From: Alphaproteobacteria bacterium | GTDB lineage: Bacteria; Pseudomonadota; Alphaproteobacteria; Rs-D84 | Length of the DNA: 56,970 nucleotides | Assembly (NCBI GenBank): GCA_017629245.1 | Contig: JAGBXO010000007.1 | Span: 78,100 to 135,069, forward strand | Direction: 5' to 3' | In this document: positions 26,371 through 34,036 of the stretch, piece by piece | How positions within the stretch are numbered: the stretch's first letter is position 1 | Layout: each line of letters begins with the position of its first letter | Notes under the pieces: generated by a model | Databases searched by the model: none | What the model saw: the letters and a program-made list of their open reading frames with translations, nothing else | Told to the model about the DNA's origin: nothing | Translations under genes and position numbers: made by a program

Positions 26371-26517
26371 TCAGGCGGGACGCATCACACCCACACACAA
26401 ATGACGAAAGAAAAGATTTCCTGCCTTAAAACATTTGTGACATGTTGCATTTTGCGCCCCGGAAAGACACACATATAATACCCACCCCAACACAATAAAC
26501 AACAGGTACCTTTTCAC
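26371..26517 (-). CDS. Very small secreted peptide with Cys pair
   Basis: 48 residues from a GTG at 26517, with GGA 7-8 bases upstream, starting 3 bases after the stop of the preceding secreted-protein gene. The first ~22 residues form a signal peptide or anchor (MKRYLLFIVLGWVLYVCLSG with GTG read as Met); the rest includes TCHKC and one more Cys. Its position as a third gene behind two secreted Cys-rich proteins supports it, but there is no family evidence and the frame is short. Confidence 0.4.
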   Translation of the reverse strand: MKRYLLFIVLGWVLYVCLSGAQNATCHKCFKAGNLFFRHLCVGVMRPA

Positions 26518-26520
26518 ATT

Positions 26521-26916
26521 TTATTCCAGATGATAAACCCCATCACCATATTTTACATTAATCGTCCCACTGGCGCGTCCCAACACCATATCGGCATAGC
26601 ACACCGTATCATTATACCGCACACAAAACGATGGTGTGGTGACACGATTTGAATACAACGGCACAACCACACCGCTGTTTGTCTTAATCTGGCTCACCCC
26701 CGCACCGCACAGCGCGCGCATTTGTTTAAGCAACCAGCACACACTGGTTGATGTATCTGAACACACATCCGCAACATCATGTGCAACATACCCCGCGGGG
26801 CACACCCCGGCGTCCGCCGCCACATAATTGTCATATTCCACCGCAACCATCCCCGTCGGGCAAGATTGCGCAAACGCAACAAATGGCAACAAAAAGACAA
26901 AATACAACCACCTCAT
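26521..26916 (-). CDS. Secreted Cys-rich protein with C-terminal GTIN..VYHL domain
   Basis: 131 residues. The ATG at 26916 shares its A with the stop of the upstream gene (TGATG), so it is translationally coupled. Signal peptide MRWLYFVFLLPFVAFA. The mature part has Cys pairs (SCPTG, VCPAGY, DVCSD) and ends with the same domain as the 22241-23080 protein (PS-x2-V-x-YND...GTIN...VYHL). It may be the minimal form of that domain. Probably periplasmic or surface-exposed; function unknown. Confidence 0.7.
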   Translation of the reverse strand: MRWLYFVFLLPFVAFAQSCPTGMVAVEYDNYVAADAGVCPAGYVAHDVADVCSDTSTSVCWLLKQMRALCGAGVSQIKTNSGVVVPLYSNRVTTPSFCVRYNDTVCYADMVLGRASGTINVKYGDGVYHLE

Positions 26917-27368
26917 CAATCCGCACCACCATAACTTTGCGAAGAACAACCAACAGTGTCAACACACTCGGTCAAAGCACATTTTATTTTAAAACTATTC
27001 ATACACAAATCAGCAATATCCACATATTGATATGCGCTAACAACACAAGAAGCCAAATTCAACGACACAATATGCATATAAGGTGCGGCAAAAGGGCTAA
27101 CCATATAACACGCAACAAAAAGATAACTACGATATATAGCATTTACACTATCTACAGGCACCGACGATGGCACTACAGTGGTGTTACCATACCAAAACAA
27201 CGCCACACCAGACACATCAACACCACAACAATTCACCACATATTGACTTCCAGATGTAGAAACTGGCGTACAACTCTCACATGTACTTAAATCTGGCACA
27301 CACATGGTTGCGGCATGCGACGCCCCAACACAAGTCAACAAACACAACAAACAAAATATCTTTTTCAT
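26916..27368 (-). CDS. Secreted Cys-rich orphan behind an attenuator-like leader
   Basis: 150 residues from the ATG at 27368, right after GGTGGGGG. Signal peptide MKKIFCLLCLLTCVGASHA. The mature part has about eleven Cys, including CESC and CC, and ends in a short polar tail. It is the first gene of a three-gene secreted set (this, 26521-26916 and the small 26371-26517 peptide). Expression is likely controlled by the RNA element immediately upstream. No family is recognised. Confidence 0.65.
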   Translation of the reverse strand: MKKIFCLLCLLTCVGASHAATMCVPDLSTCESCTPVSTSGSQYVVNCCGVDVSGVALFWYGNTTVVPSSVPVDSVNAIYRSYLFVACYMVSPFAAPYMHIVSLNLASCVVSAYQYVDIADLCMNSFKIKCALTECVDTVGCSSQSYGGAD

Positions 27369-27569
27369 TTCCCCCACCATAAACAAAACCCGCCCAAAAC
27401 AATTCAAGGCGGTTGGAGGTTCGTTACAACTTTCAGGAAATTGTTCGCTTTATTCAACATATTCAAGCGACCTCCAACCCATTTTGGTTGGAGATTTATG
27501 TCCACATCCACATGATGCGAACACCTGAAAATAGGGTAACGACACCCCATTGTGGCAACCCGCCACAAC
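27369..27569 (-). promoter_or_regulatory. Attenuator-like structured leader RNA
   Basis: From a start near 27569 the RNA opens with hairpin TGTGGC/GCCACA (27551-27567) and a second hairpin GGGG/CCC (27534-27548). Then three complementary segments follow: C (27486-27493), B (27470-27479) and A (27411-27420). B is the exact reverse complement of A (10 bases) and of C (8 bases). If C pairs with B, A is free and a CCGCC/GGCGG terminator-like hairpin with a T-rich tail (27381-27412) can form; if B pairs with A, that hairpin is blocked. This is the logic of transcription attenuation. The ATG is only 13 bases beyond the T tract. Confidence 0.65.
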
Positions 27570-27575
27570 ATTGCA

Positions 27576-27604
27576 ATTATACAACATAAAAAAGAATTAT
27601 ACAA
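27576..27604 (-). promoter_or_regulatory. Promoter of the attenuator-like leader
   Basis: Minus strand TTGTAT (27599-27604), 17 bases, TATAAT (27576-27581). Confidence 0.7.
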
Positions 27605-27620
27605 ACACTAAAAATAAAAT

Positions 27621-28322
27621 TTAAAACCACTGGTGCAATTGTCCGCCATTTTGTTTCAGCCAACGCTTTGCCCGCTCTACCCCCGGGCCATACAATTCAC
27701 GCACAGTCATCCAAAATTCGGGCGAATGATTCATGTGTTTTACATGCGCCAATTCATGCATAACAACATATCGCATAACATCCACTGGCGCAAACGCCAA
27801 CCGCCATGAAAAAGACATTGTTCCTGTTGTTGAACAACTGCCCCAACGGCTGGTCGTATCACGCAGCGCAATACGCCGTGGCCAAAATTCAGATGGCACA
27901 CTGCGTATTATATTTTTTACTGCACTTAAAAATTCGGCCTTGATAACATCACGCACACGGCGTTCAAACATATCTGACGCGCCCCCAATAACCAGTTGCG
28001 AACCATCTGCACTGAATTTATTAGACCGCATATCTGGATTATGCACCAATTGTACACACCGCCCCAAAAATTCTATTTCATCCCCCGGCCGCAACACAAC
28101 CTTAGTCGGACACTTTTGAAAAACGCATTCCAACCAGCTTTGTTTTGAAATCAAAAAATTTATCGCGGCCCGTTCAGACACCAACCATGGCTTAGTAATA
28201 TCAATTTCACGCTTTGGCACAACCCTAGGCCGCAGTGTAATATTACGCACACCCCGTCGCGTAGTTATAATAACCGGAATTTCTTCGCCTGATGACAAAG
28301 TAAACACATACTGCGCATTCAT
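27621..28322 (-). CDS. YgjP/DUF45-type metallopeptidase
   Basis: 233 residues. The zinc-binding HELAH motif with a downstream Asn-His-Ser-Pro-Glu-Phe segment (MNHSPEFW) and the RWGSC motif are characteristic of the YgjP (DUF45) family, related to SprT/WSS1 proteases. The N-terminal beta-rich half is also typical. Family members are cytosolic; substrates are not defined. Its ATG shares a base with the tkt stop, so the two are one transcript. Confidence 0.88.
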   Translation of the reverse strand: MNAQYVFTLSSGEEIPVIITTRRGVRNITLRPRVVPKREIDITKPWLVSERAAINFLISKQSWLECVFQKCPTKVVLRPGDEIEFLGRCVQLVHNPDMRSNKFSADGSQLVIGGASDMFERRVRDVIKAEFLSAVKNIIRSVPSEFWPRRIALRDTTSRWGSCSTTGTMSFSWRLAFAPVDVMRYVVMHELAHVKHMNHSPEFWMTVRELYGPGVERAKRWLKQNGGQLHQWF

Positions 28323-30103
28323 TACCTGATCTTATCTTTGATATCATTTGCAATTACATCAGCATCAAATCCCATTTCAGAATACACCATATCTCCCGGA
28401 CCCGACATACCGAATCGATCAACCCCAACAACCGCATCCGCAAATTCAAACCATGGCGCAGATGCCGCTGCCTCTATCGCAATTACGGTTCCGCGCAGAA
28501 CTTCTTGTTTATACTCAACATTCTGCATACGAAAATCTGCAACAGACGGCATAGACACAACCTGAACCGCATCACCCAATTTTTTTGCCACAGATATTGC
28601 CAACGAAACTTCGGCCCCGGTTGCAACAATAGTCGCACGCACATTTTTTGCAGCCGCCGAACGAATTATATATCCACCACGCCCAATATCCGCCCCCAAC
28701 GGCGTTTCTATGCGCGCAATTTTCTGGCGCGACAAAACGATACACGTTGGACGTTCAGGTTCAGTCAACGCGCGTCGCCACGCGAATATAACCTCGGCCC
28801 CATTACACGGGCGATACACATTCAACCCCGGCACCATACGCAGTGACGGCAACTGTTCAACAGGTTGATGCGTCGGCCCATCCTCGCCAACCGCCACACT
28901 GTCATGTGTAAACACATAAACCACCGGCAACTTTGACATTGCCGCCAAACGAATACTGGGACGCATATAATCACTGAACACCAGGAAAGTAGAACCGAAA
29001 TTCCGCACCCCCGCAATCATCAGGCCATTCATAATTGCCCCCATTGCATGTTCGCGCACGCCATAGTTTATATAATTCCCCACAAAATCATCTGGCAAAA
29101 TATCATGTGATGATGCAACACGCACATTCGTACTGCCCCCCAGGTCTGCACTGCCCCCAATGATTGTCGCACCGGCATTCAGCAATGCATCTAAATACAT
29201 TCCCGACAATTCACGTGTTGAAACATCACGATCCAATTCCGGCAACGAAACATTTGGCACAACATCCGCACGCACTGCACCAATAACCGGAATCTGCTCC
29301 ATCACAACATTACGCCAAACCTGTTCCCCATGTGGCGCAGAAAATTCATTAATCAGTTTATCTAATTCCGAATCACTTAACGCCATACCATGCGCACGAT
29401 GCGACCCCGCCAACGAAGACCCATGCCCCAGTTCGGTCTTGCACTGAATAAACACCGGACAATCAGAATTCTGGGCCGAAACAATTGCACGATTAATCCG
29501 CACAAAGTCATACCCTGACACCGTGATTACGCGCCACCCGGCCGCCACCATACGCGCCGGCACATCCAGATCAGTTTGCGCCACACCATCAATACTGACA
29601 CCATTGTCCGCCCACAGCAAAATCAGATTATTTAATTTATAGCGCCCAGCAAACGCGATTGATTCCTGGGCCACACCTTCCATCAAATCACCATCTGAAC
29701 ACAAACAATACACAAACGAATCGGACCTGTTTATTTTTGCACCCAACGCCATACCAACAGCATTTCCAACCCCCTGCCCCAACGGTCCGGTCGTTGCATC
29801 AACCCCTGGCATTCCATATTCCGGATGTCCTGGCAAGCCACCAATTCTACGAAAGTTATTCATATCCCCGATATCATATCCTGCCAACTTTAACACAGAA
29901 TACAACAACGCACTGCCATGCCCCGCCGACATAACAAAGCGATCATGACCACGGCGCAAAAAGTTCACAAACAACGTCGTAATAATATCTGCACACCCCA
30001 GCACGATACCAACATGTCCACTGCCCGCAGTGCGGATTGCCCGTAAAGCCAATGCCCGTACAGCATTTGACATTTCTTTTAAATCTTTGGAATTATAGTT
30101 CAT
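28322..30103 (-). CDS. tkt: Transketolase
   Basis: 593 residues from the ATG at 30103 (E. coli about 663, so on the short side). Thiamine-diphosphate enzyme of the pentose phosphate pathway. Visible motifs: SGHVG near the start, TTGPLGQGVGNAVGMA, the ThDP-binding SDGDLMEGVAQE, GVREHAMG and DSVAVGEDGPTHQPVEQL. With rpiB it supports a non-oxidative pentose pathway. The -10 TATAAT ends 7 bases before the ATG and no ribosome site is seen, so the mRNA is probably leaderless. Confidence 0.95.
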   Translation of the reverse strand: MNYNSKDLKEMSNAVRALALRAIRTAGSGHVGIVLGCADIITTLFVNFLRRGHDRFVMSAGHGSALLYSVLKLAGYDIGDMNNFRRIGGLPGHPEYGMPGVDATTGPLGQGVGNAVGMALGAKINRSDSFVYCLCSDGDLMEGVAQESIAFAGRYKLNNLILLWADNGVSIDGVAQTDLDVPARMVAAGWRVITVSGYDFVRINRAIVSAQNSDCPVFIQCKTELGHGSSLAGSHRAHGMALSDSELDKLINEFSAPHGEQVWRNVVMEQIPVIGAVRADVVPNVSLPELDRDVSTRELSGMYLDALLNAGATIIGGSADLGGSTNVRVASSHDILPDDFVGNYINYGVREHAMGAIMNGLMIAGVRNFGSTFLVFSDYMRPSIRLAAMSKLPVVYVFTHDSVAVGEDGPTHQPVEQLPSLRMVPGLNVYRPCNGAEVIFAWRRALTEPERPTCIVLSRQKIARIETPLGADIGRGGYIIRSAAAKNVRATIVATGAEVSLAISVAKKLGDAVQVVSMPSVADFRMQNVEYKQEVLRGTVIAIEAAASAPWFEFADAVVGVDRFGMSGPGDMVYSEMGFDADVIANDIKDKIR

Positions 30104-30116
30104 GTGTGATATTATA
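30087..30116. promoter_or_regulatory. Divergent tkt/rnhA promoter
   Basis: The hexamer 30111-30116 reads TATAAT toward tkt (7 bases from its ATG, weak -35) and ATTATA toward rnhA, with TTGGAA at 30087-30092 (18-base spacer). One -10 may serve both directions. Confidence 0.45.
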
Positions 30117-30138
30117 TCATAAAAAGGACACATATAAA

Positions 30139-30567
30139 ATGTTAAAAATTTGGACAGACGGTTCATGCCTGGGCAATCCCGGTCCTGGCGGATGGGGATT
30201 TATTGCAACAGACGGCAAAAACATTGCTGAACGCAGCGGGGGCGAAGCGAACACAACAAACAATCGCATGGAATTAATGGCGGTGATACGCGCACTGACG
30301 GCGGCCGCACGTCACAGCGAACTGGAAATTCACACCGACAGCCAATATGTAAAAAACGGCATGCAGTCGTGGCTAAAAAATTGGAAAAAGAATAATTGGC
30401 GCACTGCTGATAAAAAACCGGTCAAGAACCAAGACCTGTGGCAAAAACTGGACGAATTGGCATCAGCCAAGACGATACATTGGCACTGGGTCAAGGGACA
30501 TGCCGGCAATGAAATGAACGAACGCGTTGATGTATTGGCACGCACCGCCGCCGAAAGTTTTAAATAA
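30139..30567 (+). CDS. rnhA: Ribonuclease HI
   Basis: 142 residues from the ATG at 30139, preceded by AAGGA. Degrades RNA in RNA-DNA hybrids. The active-site acids are Asp7 (TDGS), Glu45 (MEL), Asp67 (TDSQY) and Asp131 (ERVDVLA), with His121 in KGHAG. The basic handle region (WLKNWKKNNWRTADKKPVKN, residues 78-97) is present. Length is normal. Confidence 0.97.
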   Translation: MLKIWTDGSCLGNPGPGGWGFIATDGKNIAERSGGEANTTNNRMELMAVIRALTAAARHSELEIHTDSQYVKNGMQSWLKNWKKNNWRTADKKPVKNQDLWQKLDELASAKTIHWHWVKGHAGNEMNERVDVLARTAAESFK

Positions 30568-30587
30568 AACACATATTTTTCATATTT

Positions 30588-30618
30588 GTCATCCCGTGGC
30601 TTAACCACGGGAACCAGG
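30588..30618. repeat. REP-like extragenic palindrome
   Basis: GTCAT followed by CCCGTGG/CCACGGG (30593-30599 and 30605-30611, CTTAA loop) and AACCAGG. Similar GTCATCCCG...CGGGATCCAG palindromes are common in Rickettsiales genomes. Confidence 0.6.
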
Positions 30619-30629
30619 TTATAAAAAAA

Positions 30630-30657
30630 AGCCCCTTTACAGGGCAAAAAAGGGGCT
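30630..30657 (-). terminator. Intrinsic terminator of the repeat surface protein gene
   Basis: Nine-bp stem AGCCCCTTT (30630-30638) / AAAGGGGCT (30649-30657); on the minus strand it is followed by eight T. Confidence 0.8.
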
Positions 30658-30662
30658 GTTAA

Positions 30663-32759
30663 TTACTCTATCCAAAATGAAATGTATGTGGTTGCACCTT
30701 CGCCACCAACCGGCACCATACCAACAACACCCTCTGTATTTTCTGGTTTTATCTTTGACCAGGCTGCTTCCCCATTTGAAACAACCATAACATCATTATT
30801 AACAGCACCAGTAATAGTCTGTCCTAAATGATGATCATAATACTCCCCCACACCAATCTTACTAATTGGTACTGCACCAGGCACAATATAATTTTGTGTA
30901 ATTCCAAACACCTTGCCAAGATCTTGGTCACTGTTTAGCCCCAACAAAACTCCGGTCGTTGGTTGCAAATCCAATGTACGGTCTAAAGCAAGATCACGCG
31001 CAACCACAGAACGATCGGCAATCTTTGCACTTGTCACCGCACCATTGGCAATCTTATCACTTGTCACCGCATCATCGGCAATATCATTGGTCTCGACCTT
31101 GCGCCAGCCCATTTTTCCTACTTCATCATCAGCACTGCCGGTATATGCCAAAAAACCCGTAGTAGAAAAACCATCAGGAATACCAGCAGATAATTTTTCC
31201 GCCGTCACCTCACCATTGGCAATCGTACCGCTTGTCACCGCACCATCGGCAATACCCGCACTTCCAACCTCCCCCCACTTTACGCCACCATTACCATCGG
31301 CCACCAACGCGACCCCTGCGCTCTGCCCCGCTGAACTCATCTTATCCGTCGTCACCACACGAGCGGCAATCTTTGCACTTGTCACCGCTTCGTCTTCAAT
31401 ACCATATTTAGAGACCTGCCCCCAATACGTATTACCTTTACCATCGGACACTATTGCCAGTCCAGAAAGACCTGTCTGTAAAGAGTCTCCTGTTGGAGAC
31501 GTAATCATAGCTGGGTAAATCCATCCCCAACCAAAAAAATTTCCGTCACCAATCAAAAGTTTACCAGTAATGGGATCATAATTTCTACCTTGGTAACCTT
31601 CAAATTTTCCAAATGTCACGGCACCAGCAGCAATCGTACCAGATGTCACCGCACCATCGGCAATCTTACCCGCCGTCACCGCACCGTCGGCAATCATATC
31701 TGTATCAACATACCCCGGATAAACCGTCCCTTTATCGTCAGTAACCATGGCCAGATTTTTCTTATCTGCCCCTTGGTCAATATTAACTTTGCCAGATAAT
31801 ACCCCATCGGCAATCTTATCACTTGTCACCGCCCCATCGGCAATAGCATCACTTCCAACCTGTCCCCACTCTGCGCCACCAATACCATCCACCAAAAGAA
31901 CACCGGTTTGATAACCCAAACCAGAAGATAAAAACGAACTAATCTTATCCGTCGTCACCGCACCATTGGCAATATCATCTGTGGTAATCTGTGCAAACTC
32001 AATACTCTTATCAACACCTGCTCCATCTACCTTCAGAACCCCACCTGAACCCGATGCAACAACCGCAATAGGCGCACCATTATCCCAACCAATTAGCGCG
32101 GGATCACCACCAGGGACCGCAAATATTTCAACATCACCATTGCCCGAACCATTACCATAAAGGAATCCTGTCACCGGACCACCACCATCAGCAGAATACA
32201 TTGATGAAATTTTATCCAGTGTCACTGCACCGTCGGGAATGGCATTCGCCACTTGCTCCCATTTAGCATTACCGTCATCATCAGAAATAAGAACTTGATT
32301 TTCATAACTGCAAATACGAATACCACTAGCATTGACATAACATGTTTGGTCTGGTTTTTCAATCATATCCGTGCTGATATATCCCGGATAAACCGTCCCT
32401 TTATCGTCAGTAACCATGGCCAGATTTTTCTTATCTGCCCCTTGGTCAATATTAACTTTGTTTGCCAGAACCTTGTGCGCTTCGTCTGCGGATTGGGCGG
32501 CGCTTAGTGCATGTGCGCCCGCGGCGGCGGCGTGTGCTTCGGCCGCATCGGCGGCATTGCCCGCCGCATTTACCATACGATTTACATAACTGACACCCGC
32601 AATGCCATTCGTTGCCTGGTTTAATGTTGATTCAACATATACATCATGCGTTGTACCCAATTCTTCATCATTTGTTGGTACGGTTGCCAATACCGGGTTT
32701 ACCGCCAACATGGCGCACAGCGATACTGTAAATATAAAACGCTTTACATCGTATGGCAT
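30663..32759 (-). CDS. Exported repeat-rich surface protein
   Basis: 698 residues. Signal peptide ends near residue 25. Residues 60-95 are Ala-rich helical (NAADAAEAHAAAAGAHALS). The body consists of many copies of a short motif of the form DxIADGAVTSDKIA, separated by Gly-rich beta segments (VLLVDGIGGAEWGQV, ALVADGNGGVKWGEV). Such IADGAVT.KI repeats are known from phage tail-fibre and bacterial adhesin-like proteins and form elongated beta structures. No anchor or barrel is seen, so its attachment is unknown. A 78-base segment is repeated exactly within the gene. AAGGGAGAG is a strong ribosome site. A structured RNA with its own terminator lies upstream (32866-32984). Confidence 0.75.
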   Translation of the reverse strand: MPYDVKRFIFTVSLCAMLAVNPVLATVPTNDEELGTTHDVYVESTLNQATNGIAGVSYVNRMVNAAGNAADAAEAHAAAAGAHALSAAQSADEAHKVLANKVNIDQGADKKNLAMVTDDKGTVYPGYISTDMIEKPDQTCYVNASGIRICSYENQVLISDDDGNAKWEQVANAIPDGAVTLDKISSMYSADGGGPVTGFLYGNGSGNGDVEIFAVPGGDPALIGWDNGAPIAVVASGSGGVLKVDGAGVDKSIEFAQITTDDIANGAVTTDKISSFLSSGLGYQTGVLLVDGIGGAEWGQVGSDAIADGAVTSDKIADGVLSGKVNIDQGADKKNLAMVTDDKGTVYPGYVDTDMIADGAVTAGKIADGAVTSGTIAAGAVTFGKFEGYQGRNYDPITGKLLIGDGNFFGWGWIYPAMITSPTGDSLQTGLSGLAIVSDGKGNTYWGQVSKYGIEDEAVTSAKIAARVVTTDKMSSAGQSAGVALVADGNGGVKWGEVGSAGIADGAVTSGTIANGEVTAEKLSAGIPDGFSTTGFLAYTGSADDEVGKMGWRKVETNDIADDAVTSDKIANGAVTSAKIADRSVVARDLALDRTLDLQPTTGVLLGLNSDQDLGKVFGITQNYIVPGAVPISKIGVGEYYDHHLGQTITGAVNNDVMVVSNGEAAWSKIKPENTEGVVGMVPVGGEGATTYISFWIE
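31714..31791. repeat. 78-base direct repeat, copy 1
   Basis: Identical to 32383-32460 inside the same coding sequence; encodes the segment around NIDQGADKKNLAMV. Confidence 0.85.
32383..32460. repeat. 78-base direct repeat, copy 2
   Basis: Identical to 31714-31791. The sharp edges of identity suggest a recent duplication or gene conversion within the repeat protein. Confidence 0.85.
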
Positions 32760-32789
32760 ACGAATCTCTCCCTTTTCATTTCAATCTTG

Positions 32790-32860
32790 GTGGTGATGCG
32801 GAATTTAATAGAATGTATTTTAACAACAACACGGGTCATCAAAATGGGTCGCATCACCAC
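32790..32860. repeat. Inverted repeat in the surface-protein leader
   Basis: Perfect 11-bp arms GTGGTGATGCG (32790-32800) and CGCATCACCAC (32850-32860) around 49 bases. It lies between the RNA terminator and the ribosome site of the repeat surface protein, so could act as an operator or mRNA hairpin. Confidence 0.6.
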
Positions 32861-32865
32861 AATAA

Positions 32866-32984
32866 AAAACCGCATTGATAAATCAAAAGCGGTTGGAGGT
32901 TCGAAACTAGAAGAGATATGCCCGAATATAATCGGACACCAACTTCACGGGTTTCCACCCCCAATCGTGACAACACATCACGAC
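32866..32984 (-). ncRNA. Candidate structured small RNA or leader (second copy of the motif)
   Basis: Starts near 32984 with hairpin TCGTGA/TCACGA (32965-32983), then a GGGGG/CCC hairpin (32949-32962), a CCGA/TCGG hairpin, and ends in AACCGC/GCGGTT (32868-32873 and 32889-32894) with an inner TTGAT/ATCAA and a T-rich tail. The 15 bases at 32889-32903 are identical to 27409-27423 in the other leader. About 120 bases long. Confidence 0.6.
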
Positions 32985-32990
32985 ACATAC

Positions 32991-33019
32991 ATTATCACAC
33001 ACAGACAAAAATAAATCAA
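32991..33019 (-). promoter_or_regulatory. Promoter of the second structured RNA
   Basis: Minus strand TTGATT (33014-33019), 17 bases, GATAAT (32991-32996). Confidence 0.6.
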
Positions 33020-33028
33020 CACAAAATA

Positions 33029-33688
33029 CTATCCACGAAATCCCATCGCGACAATAAACATTTCCACACTGTCTTTACGCGAAGACGGTGGTTTCATATG
33101 ATGTACAGATTCAAATCTTTCCTTGATCTGCTTTAATAAATCTTGGGTTGTGCCACCGGTAAAAGACTTGCACACAAATGTCCCGCCCGGCTTTAATGCG
33201 CGCAACGCGAAATCAAACGCATATTCCAACAAAACCATCTGGCGAATATGGTCTGTCTTTTTATGCCCAACGGTATTTGGTGCCATATCTGACACAACAA
33301 CATCTGCCGTGCCATTCCCAACCGAATCGGCATCCAGTTCCAACTTTTCTTCCAGCCAGCGCAGTGCCGCATCTGACGTAAAGTCCCCCTGATACGTTTC
33401 AACCCCAACAATCGGGGAAATTTCCAATAAATCCATTGCAAATATTTTTGATTTCGGATATGTCCGCGCAATATATTGTGACCACGAACCTGGTGCCGCC
33501 CCCAGATCGACCACCACCTGGCCATTGCGCAAGAATTTGAATTTTTCATTCATTTCAATCAATTTATACGCTGCACGCGCGCGATAACCATCCTTGTGCG
33601 CACGCGCAACATATGGATCCGCCGCCTGGCGTTGCAACCATGCAACCGAAGACTTCTTACTTGCAATTTTTTTATTTGTTATTTTCAT
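33029..33688 (-). CDS. rlmE: 23S rRNA U2552 2'-O-methyltransferase
   Basis: 219 residues. RlmE (FtsJ/RrmJ) methylates U2552 in the ribosomal A loop. The protein shows DPYVARAHKDGYRARAAYKL, the SAM motif VVDLGAAPGSWSQYI, DMAPNTVGHKKTDH and KPGGTFVCKSF; the K-D-K-E catalytic set is visible. It is slightly longer than E. coli (209). It is probably the last gene of the uvrA operon, but a palindromic insert separates it from the preceding gene. Confidence 0.95.
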   Translation of the reverse strand: MKITNKKIASKKSSVAWLQRQAADPYVARAHKDGYRARAAYKLIEMNEKFKFLRNGQVVVDLGAAPGSWSQYIARTYPKSKIFAMDLLEISPIVGVETYQGDFTSDAALRWLEEKLELDADSVGNGTADVVVSDMAPNTVGHKKTDHIRQMVLLEYAFDFALRALKPGGTFVCKSFTGGTTQDLLKQIKERFESVHHMKPPSSRKDSVEMFIVAMGFRG

Positions 33689-33772
33689 TGTTTACCATTC
33701 CGTAACGCCCGTATTACGCGCCTGCAGTGCAGTCACAGGGCGAATACGGAATTTTTATTTGTTATTTTCATT
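33669..33772. repeat. Palindromic insertion with 21-base duplication before rlmE
   Basis: The 21 bases at 33669-33689 (the start of rlmE) are repeated exactly at 33752-33772. The 62 bases between hold an inverted repeat ATTCCGTA.CGCCC / GGGCG..TACGGAAT. The outer copy creates a mini-frame (MKITNKNSVFAL, stop) whose ATG overlaps the stop of the upstream gene. Confidence 0.65.
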
Positions 33773-34034
33773 AGCGCATTTTTTGTTTTAAACGCTGACT
33801 GAATTTCAAAGCGCGGTTAAACGCCCTTTCCGGTGTCATTAATCCTAATTTATCATCAACCGGAAAGATATATTCATACATACCATGATACTTGTACTTA
33901 ACCGTCACCTGATACCCCAGTAAAAAACACCCCATATCATTATACTCTTTATGGTACGCTATCGGCTCTGTCACCTCCAGCGCGGTCCAATCAAACAAAT
34001 GATTTAAATTTTTCAGCGTATCCTTGAAAGCCAT
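33771..34034 (-). CDS. Small orphan protein in the uvrA operon
   Basis: 87 residues, soluble, aromatic-rich centre (YQVTVKYKYHGMYEYIFPV) and a basic C-terminal helix (RALKFSQRLKQKMR). GGGG precedes the ATG, which starts 2 bases after the stop of the M-domain gene. No family is recognised. A role with the neighbouring SRP-like protein is only suggested by position. Confidence 0.65.
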   Translation of the reverse strand: MAFKDTLKNLNHLFDWTALEVTEPIAYHKEYNDMGCFLLGYQVTVKYKYHGMYEYIFPVDDKLGLMTPERAFNRALKFSQRLKQKMR

Positions 34035-34036
34035 TA

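Noticed and set aside
26264-26390. Inverted CCCGCCTG...CAGGCGGG pair (about 26268 and 26371) as a mobile element
   Set aside because: Only 8 bp, arms in rearranged order with the neighbouring GTGATG/CATCAC, and one arm lies in a possible small gene.
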